Part shown: positions 57,557 to 64,000 of the stretch, piece by piece
How the letters are laid out: every line of letters starts with the position of its first letter
Numbering within the stretch: the first letter of the stretch is position 1
Source: Pleurodeles waltl
Taxonomy: Eukaryota > Chordata > Amphibia > Caudata > Salamandridae
DNA length: 64,000 nt
Assembly (NCBI RefSeq): GCF_031143425.1
Contig: NC_090437.1
Coordinates: 1,175,556,863 to 1,175,620,862, forward strand
Direction of reading: 5' to 3'
The notes under the pieces: generated by a model
Database searches by the model: none
The model's input: the letters and a program-made list of their open reading frames with translations, nothing else
Told to the model about the DNA's origin: nothing
Program-made: the position numbers and the translations under genes

Positions 57557-59022
57557 TAAGTGCCCTTGTCAAAATAGGCATTACTAAAAAAGTCTCTCAA
57601 TTGTGTTAGATGAAGACAGCAATTGGTCTCAAAAGATTCATCAAGTGGTAAGGGATTGTTACCTTGTTGCATAAAACTGAGAAATATCATCCCAAAAATA
57701 ATCAACATTTGGTAATAAGGCAGGCTATCATAATAATTAGCCTCCACACTGTTTCCTTTTCCTTTTCCCTGTTAGAACTAGCCATTCTATAGAAATGAGT
57801 GAACATGGCTCTCACCACAAACTCACTATTTCATTTAAGACAGAACTGTAAAATATAAGGGTCCTCCATCAGAAATTGCTCTGAAGTGACAGGAAAATGT
57901 TATGCCAGCGTGTACAAAACACCTATGATAAATAAATAAATAATTTAAAGGCAGCACCCCCTTGTTGTGTTCAGCAAATTCTTTGATTTTCCCATTGCAT
58001 AAGATACTGGATCAATCTTCACCCTGGCTGCACCCTACATCATCCTTTAAGACCAGGATCAATGGTATCCCTCTAGATATCATCCTGCTCAGGTTTACCA
58101 CAGATCTCAACTGGCAGATGGTATATTTTAGGAACTAAGGGCCATATGTACAAACACGTTTTCCCATAAACACAGAATGGGGAAAAACCTTTGCTACATC
58201 TGGCCCCAAGTCAAGGTTCCATTTGAAATAGCGGGCATATCTATCCTGTGGTCACGTTGAAAGAATGCTTTGCAAATTTTGTCCCTCTACACTTGGTTAC
58301 CACACTCCTACTCCATCTATCTTAAGAGAAGTATACTTAAAAATCCTCTCTGGCACACAGTACTCACCTTTTTCTGACGGAGCAGTCCAAACAATAGACA
58401 TCCATCTTATCTTTCATTTCCTTCCTCTAAAAGATTACACACTGGGTGAACGATCCATTTATGATGCCCCTGGCCTCATGCAATGGATGACAAATCTTGA
58501 TGAGAGATGAAGTCATCTTATATTGCCTCTGAGAAGTGTACCTTGCCTACCTAGCTGACAGGGGCCAAAATAAGCAAATGTACATTACTGAGCATAACCT
58601 TTGCAAAACAGGACTGGCATTTCTAATGGAGAAATTCCATGCCATTTATAACAAGCAGATGGTTGTCAATAAATGTGGCTTCTGAATAAAAGTGAGTTTT
58701 ATGTTCCAGATGGGTTGAGACACTCAGTAGGCCATCATGCATGTATTGTGTCAGTCATCCTTGCACTCATGCATCCATTCATCCCTCAACTGACTCATTG
58801 TTACATTCACCCTCTGACACAATTTCAATAAAATCCAGAAAGGTGAACCATTATACCATGCAATACATTGTCATAGATGGAAGCAGAGTGTACATGGCAC
58901 TCAGACAGACCAATGGCAGAAGAGAGCTGATCCAACCAATAAGCCCTCTAGCCTTTTCCAATGGCTTGACACCATGTACAGCATAGGCCTACTGAACTGT
59001 ACACAAACTGGCACCCATCAAT
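57557..59022. other. no gene recognised
   Basis: AT-rich; short AAATAAATAAATAA at about 57930. Short reading frames here resemble nothing known. Confidence 0.5.
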
Positions 59023-61800
59023 CATACAGTTGTAAAGTTGCAATTATGTACAAAATTACATTTGGCAAAACAACATATAGCCCCTCGCAATAGGGCCGAA
59101 CAAGAATCACCACAGTCAAATTCTGCTTCCAAAACCCTTGACTATTATGGCAATCTGTAATTTTATGTAACCAAATACCTTTGTATGAACTGTAACATAG
59201 TGTGCCAACAATCTACTGCCAGAGACCTATCAAATTGACCATATGTTTTCCACAATAAATAAGCCACATCTATTGCCTTTGTAATACTTTTTCATAATAT
59301 ACAAGCTAGACGTATGGCATCTGACATAACATTTCCCTGCCCACCAATTAAGACTATTGCTGATACCATAGACTTATCACCGTAACCAACTCAGGCCTTC
59401 TGGGCTGAGTGTAAGCTTTCCCACTGGGCAACCATCAGGCATACAGTAATGAAATTGTAAATTTAATCAAGATTATATTTGGCAAAGCAAAACACTATCT
59501 GTCCCATCAAAGCTAAACAAAGTTTCTCACAGTACAATTTTTCTAAACTCATGGTTTGTAAGCGAGGGTGAGGCTGATGAATACCAAAACCTTTGCCTAG
59601 TAAGAACATTTGTGAGATTCCATACTACAAAATATAAATGCAAAATACTTATCTGTCCATTCTGAATAGTAAGCCACACGTAAAAAACATGTTTTTCACA
59701 ATCAATTTACCAGACCTACTGACTATATTGAACTTTTTATAATAAAAAACAGGTCTATAGCCTTTTTCATTGGCATGATACCACAACCAACTCAAGCCTA
59801 CTGTGCTGAGAGTAAGCTTTCTACAAGGCAACCATCTGGCATACAGTCATAAAAGTTCAAATGTATTCGAAATTACAGTTAGCAAAGCCCAATACTATTG
59901 CTCCTAAGAGAGTCTAATAAGGATTATTGTAGTGCATAGCTTCTATCCCCATGGTTTGTTGAGCTGAATTACCAACACAAAAACCTTTGTCTGGTATGAT
60001 GATCTGTGAAATTCAATATCACATAATACCTGCCTACAGAGGTTAGCACAGTATAATAACTATCCATACTTAAAAGCCTGTTGTCTTTATCACATGCCTT
60101 TTCACAATGGGTAAGTCAGGCTTACTGGCTTTGTTATTCTATCTCATAATAAACAGCTCAAACATATGAAATCTTGCATGACGTTTCCCAATGAACAATA
60201 GAGCCTTTACCTTTTACCATTCTCTTTACACCTTTCACAAAAATGGCCTATTCCTTCATGTGTACATAATCTGGCATCTATTATGCATACAGTTATGAAA
60301 TTACAGATATGTATTAAAATACAGCTTTCAGAAAAATATACAACTCCTCTCAACAGGACCTCACAAGAATCATCACCATGAATACCCCCAGGGTTTGTCA
60401 GAGTGGGAGGCCAACGCCAAAACCTATGCCTACTTCAGTAATATGCGAGATTACATGTAACAAAATATGTGCCTCTAGCCTGTCACAGAATGTGATAACA
60501 ATCAACACTTAAAGGATTATTGATGTTAAAGAAGAAAGCTAGGGTGTTCTGCACCACTGAACTTTAGGAACATCTCAATTTTTAAAGACATCTTTCAGCA
60601 AATGAGTAAAATATGATAAAGTCTGATTCAAAATTAAAAAGGATTATTTCATTAACACACAGAGCCGGTTTCACCTTACATCAGATTTTATCAGTGAATT
60701 GAGAAGTATGTTTTTTTAAAGTGATAGTTTTCAAACATGATTTAGGAACATTCATGCTCCCCCCACCCTTGCAACTATGCCAATAGTTACCTATGAGGCA
60801 AGCCAGTTGTTAAGTGCACCCTTTGGGTGGCCTGGGTTTCTATTGTACATGAACAACATCATAGTTTATTAATTTAAACACAAGAGAAACTGTTGTAAGG
60901 CACACATCCTGAAGTCTTTTATTTTGAAGTCCTCTTATATGTGATAATGGAGGAAAAGGAGGAAGAGTGAAATAAAACAGTTGCACTGGGGAAGCTGGGA
61001 TTGATCCAAGGTTTCACGTTGTGTATTTCAGCCAATAGATGTTCATGATTCCCTACACCCACCTTAACTCACTAGCCCGTCTATTGAATTTACCATTTGT
61101 TTTTCACAATAAATAAGCCACACCTATTGCCTTTGTATTACTTTTTCATAACAGACAACACAGACGTATAGCATCTGACATAACATTTCCCTGCACGACC
61201 ATCACCCTGCTGGCATCAATGTGGCCCTCGGTAATACCACAGACCAAGCATTTGGCCTCTAGTAAATTGCTTGCAAGTACTAATGAGCTAGACCAACTGC
61301 CTTTGTCATAATGGTTCATAAAGCACAGACCAGACCTATGGAATTCAACATAACATTTCCCAGTGCACAACCAGGCCCATAACTTGGAAGTAACCATCTC
61401 AGGCCTACAGGTTTGAACAGAAACTTCTCCTCAAGGCAACCATTAGACACACAGTCATAAAATTAGAAAGGAATAGAAAATTGCAGCTGGCTAGGCACAA
61501 TACTATCTCTTCTATTAGGGCCTATCTAGGATTCTTACAGAGCAATCTTTTAATATTCATGGTTTGCCAAACTTGGTAATCCAAACCAAAACCATTATCT
61601 ACTACTGTAATATGTGAGATTCTATGTAGTAAAATACCAATCAGTAGGCTTCAATAAAGAGTAATACCAATCAACACTTAAACACCTATTGACCTTAACG
61701 TATGCTTTTCAACATAAATATGTAAGGCATAGTGTCTTTATCAAACTATTTCATAAACAAATCAGGGCTATAGCCATGATCATTGGCTTTCCATCATTAC
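59023..61800. repeat. diverged tandem array, period about 400 bp
   Basis: CATACAGT-type starts, each followed by ...AAATTAC...GGCAAA, occur at 59023, 59440, 59840, 60286 and 61448. The first four are 400-446 bases apart. Each unit also contains a CATGGTTTG-like block, an AAAACCTTTG block and a CACAATAAATAAGCC-like block. Part of the last gap (about 60530-61060) is sequence without the unit, probably an insertion. No coding function. Confidence 0.75.
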
Positions 61801-62134
61801 CAACTAAGCCTTCATTATGACATTGGCGATGACTGTTAAAGTGGTGGTAATACCACCAACAGCCTGGCAGTAATTACCACCAAATTATGACCATGGCGGT
61901 GATACCTCCCATAGACAGCCATTGTATCACATCAACCGCCAGGGCGTAAACACCACTGACCACAGTGGTAGCCATCAACAGCCTGGTGGAAGTCGAGGTA
62001 TCGCCCACCATATTATGACACAGCAAACCGCCAAGATTTCCGGGGTGGTACCAACACCATCAAAAGCCTCATGGAAACACAGTACAGAAAACGAAAGACT
62101 CGCCATCAGGGACACAGAGGTCCCCGCCGTTGCC

Positions 62135-62217
62135 ATGGAACCGGAACTCCAAGTCTTCCTGATGCTCCACCATGCCAGTGTAAAACGAATGTCACAGGGC
62201 CCATGTGAAAATAATGC
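62135..62217 (+). pseudogene. HARBI1-like transposase exon 1, copy F
   Basis: MEPELQVFLMLHHA matches MEPELQVLPMLVFLL of the inner copy. No GT is found at the 83-nt position, so the donor has been lost or shifted. Confidence 0.62.
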
Positions 62218-62284
62218 AAGAACAACAATTCTGGTGTACGAACACTGTAATTTGCTGCCAACATCCACCCTGATGAAACCTTAA

Positions 62285-63068
62285 GGGGGTCATTACGACC
62301 CCGGTGGTCGGTGCAATAGTGGACCTATTACCGCCTACAGGCTGGCGGGACATACCTCTACTATTATGACATTGGCGGTTTGGAAACCATGGAGGTAGCC
62401 ACTATCAGTGCAGGAAATTCCTTCCCTGGCACTGACAGGGGTCTCCTCTCCCCCACCCCCTCCCCAGAGTCCTCTTTCACTCTCCCACCCCCCCACATAT
62501 ACACACATAAACGCACATACATACACACCCATACACACACGCATACATACATTCACCCACACATGCGTACATTCATACACACTCACAGCAACACTCATGA
62601 ACATACATCCAGGCACACACGCAATCACACAACACAACATGCACATACACACACACACCCATTCATGTACACACGCATTACACACACATACACACAGTCA
62701 CACAACCCCCCACACACGCACACAACACCCCCACCCCCTCTCCTGTCGGAGAACCTCACTTACCTGCTTGCAGGGGGTCCTCCGGCAGGAGACAGGACGC
62801 TGCGCTCCTGCCAGCAACAGTGTCCGCCAGCAAAATACAGCCAGGCCGTATCATGGAACATGATACGGTAGGCGGTGTTTTGCTGGCATGGCGCTGCTGC
62901 TGACTGCAGCACCACTTTACTGCCGTCCACCAACATGACCGTCGTCGGAATTCCACCAGCCTTCTGCAGTCATAATTCCATGGACGATCGGTAGCCATGG
63001 CGATGGTATGTTGGCGGCCGTCGCCATGGTGGTAGGCGGCATTTGCTGGCAATATCATAATGAGATTC
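62285..63068. mobile_element. Harbinger-type MITE, second copy of the 55143 family, TAA duplication
   Basis: It starts GGGGGTCATTACGACC at 62285, and TAA flanks at 62282-62284 and 63069-63071. The TIRs are weak. Interior homology to 55143-56148 includes AATTCCTTCCCTGGCACTGA, a C-rich then CA-rich tract, and a minus-strand exon-like end before GTAAGTGAGG (about 62765-62756). Confidence 0.75.
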
Positions 63069-63224
63069 TAAATATTAATGCAGGTATCAATGTCCAGATT
63101 GGGCCAATGGCTAGTCCAAAGTACCAAAGGGCCACATGGCCACAGGTCACAGTCCAAGGCCAAGGCCCAACTTGACCCCTGACATAATCCGGACTCCACT
63201 GTTCTGGGGCTTCATGTTGGAAAT

Positions 63225-63420
63225 GGACAGGCACCTCAGGGGGAGGAGAGTGTGGGGACAACTCAGCTGAAGTGGGTAACATGCCCACTGGTTCTGAAGG
63301 GGGCTCCTTGCCCAAAAGTCTCTGGAGGGGAGTGAAAGGCCACAGTCTCTGGAGTGGGTAACATGCCCACTGGTTCTGGAGGGGGCTCCTTGCCTAACAG
63401 TCTCTGGAGGGTGGGCTACA
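63225..63420. repeat. short tandem repeat, about two and a half units
   Basis: The unit CACTGGTTCTGGAGGGGGCTCCTTGCC with GTCTCTGGAG and GGTAACATGCC recurs at 63270-63330 and 63350-63410. It is related to the 74-bp array at 35180-35530 and occupies the same place relative to the third gene. Confidence 0.8.
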
Positions 63421-63425
63421 TGCCC

Positions 63426-63962
63426 TCAGCTGGTGTCAGGAGCTCCTTGAGCGCCTCTGCTGGTGGAGAGGGCTCCTTTCCCTTTGCTTGTAGAGGAGGC
63501 TTCTTGGGTGCCTCTGCTGGTGGAGAGGGCTCCTTGGTTTTCTTTGGTGGTGGAGGCGGATCCTTGGCTTTCTTTGGTCGGGAGGAGGATCCATGTGTTC
63601 CTTCTTGTGATAGGCCCCCTTTGCCTTTGACATGTGACTGGTGCCCTTGCCTCCAGGCCTAGGAGGTGCCTCCACTGACCCCATCCTCTGTCTCTTGGGT
63701 TTCGCCACCCTAGTCCTCCCTTTTTGGTGGGAGGAGTGGCAGACTGTTTGGCTGAGGTGCTGGGCTGGGTCGATGGGACCCAGCACTTACGGGCAGGACA
63801 GTGGAGGGTGGAGGGGAGGAAGAGGTCAAGTTGGGCAAGGAAAAGCTTCTTAGGGACGTTGGGGTGGGATGTGGGAGGAGGGATGGGCGTGGAGGTAGAG
63901 GGGGCAGCTGTAGGAGGTGTATGTTTGCTGGACTTGGGTGCAGGTGCATGGACAGTCTGCAT
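63426..63962 (-). pseudogene. third gene of Harbinger copy F, tail exon part
   Basis: The minus strand encodes PPTSHPNVPKKLFLAQLDLF, nearly the same box as in the inner copy (KKLFLANFDLFPSP). A Lys/Arg/Gly-rich region follows, then a degenerate Ser-Thr/Gly-Gln repeat (ALSTSRGTQEASSTSKG). The open stretch is 178 residues. The N-terminal exons would be to the right of the window. Confidence 0.68.
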
Positions 63963-64000
63963 GTGTGAGGTGGATGGCTGTTGGGTGTCTGAGTGGGAGC

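Larger units (their letters stand above)
61808..64000 (+). mobile_element. PIF/Harbinger DNA transposon, right-edge copy F, partial
   Basis: It begins GCCTTCATTATGACATTGG after TAA (61805-61807), followed by the GGTGGTAATACCACC-type subterminal motifs homologous to 33954-34250. A degenerate transposase exon 1 is at 62135-62217, a MITE at 62285-63068, and the minus-strand third-gene tail at 63426-63962. The rest runs off the window. Confidence 0.78.

Noticed and set aside
62364..62871. Long frames on both strands full of Thr/His or Val/Cys
   Set aside because: They come from the CA-rich tract inside the MITE and shift with the repeat; no family resemblance.
1..64000. Host protein-coding, tRNA or rRNA genes
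   Set aside because: Looked for and not found; every convincing coding similarity is to a mobile element. Small unnoticed exons cannot be excluded by eye.

Overview
The window reads as transposon-packed intergenic DNA from a large-genome vertebrate. I infer a salamander, and a newt such as Pleurodeles is a reasonable guess because Harbinger-type DNA transposons are known to be greatly expanded there; the sequence alone does not prove the species. I see no host protein-coding gene, tRNA or rRNA. Almost everything recognisable is a transposable element or a broken piece of one.

Layout: (1) 1-3600, a 5' portion of a Ty3/gypsy retrotransposon on the minus strand (gag, protease, RT, RNase H, leaving the window before integrase), damaged by frameshifts and stops. 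(2) 4381-6709, an inverted copy of a 2.1-2.3 kb LTR family, also present at 11681-13759 and 52863-55052; the last is a clean solo LTR with a GGGGG duplication. (3) 9230-10700, a decayed CR1/L2-type LINE; a second is at 24150-25445. (4) 10885-18631, an old PIF/Harbinger element with LTR copy B inside its first intron. (5) 18991-28960, a second decayed Harbinger set with a LINE in it. (6) 29617-52435, a large Harbinger element that has received a hAT MITE (30258-30750), a whole second Harbinger element (33954-42771), an internal 2.6 kb tandem duplication (45160-50353) and a solo LTR (51339-52179). (7) 55143-56148 and 56647-57556, Harbinger-type MITEs. (8) 59023-61800, a diverged tandem array with a period near 400 bp. 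(9) 61808 to the right edge, the start of another Harbinger element with a MITE (62285-63068) inserted.

The main result is the gene plan of the Harbinger elements. Besides the usual two genes (a DDE transposase related to HARBI1, and a convergent minus-strand Myb/SANT-like DNA-binding protein), they carry a third gene on the minus strand inside the first transposase intron. It starts with a second, different Myb_DNA-bind_5-like domain split over two exons and continues into a long Ser/Thr/Pro-rich tail. Its 114-nt first exon keeps exactly the same length in three copies, and the 83-nt transposase first exon keeps exactly the same length in three copies. The best preserved element (33954-42771) has TIRs, a transposase with all three catalytic acidic residues and only one evident frameshift, and both Myb-type genes. 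The subterminal regions are dense in GGCGGT/ACCGCC motifs, which are candidate binding sites for the Myb-type proteins.
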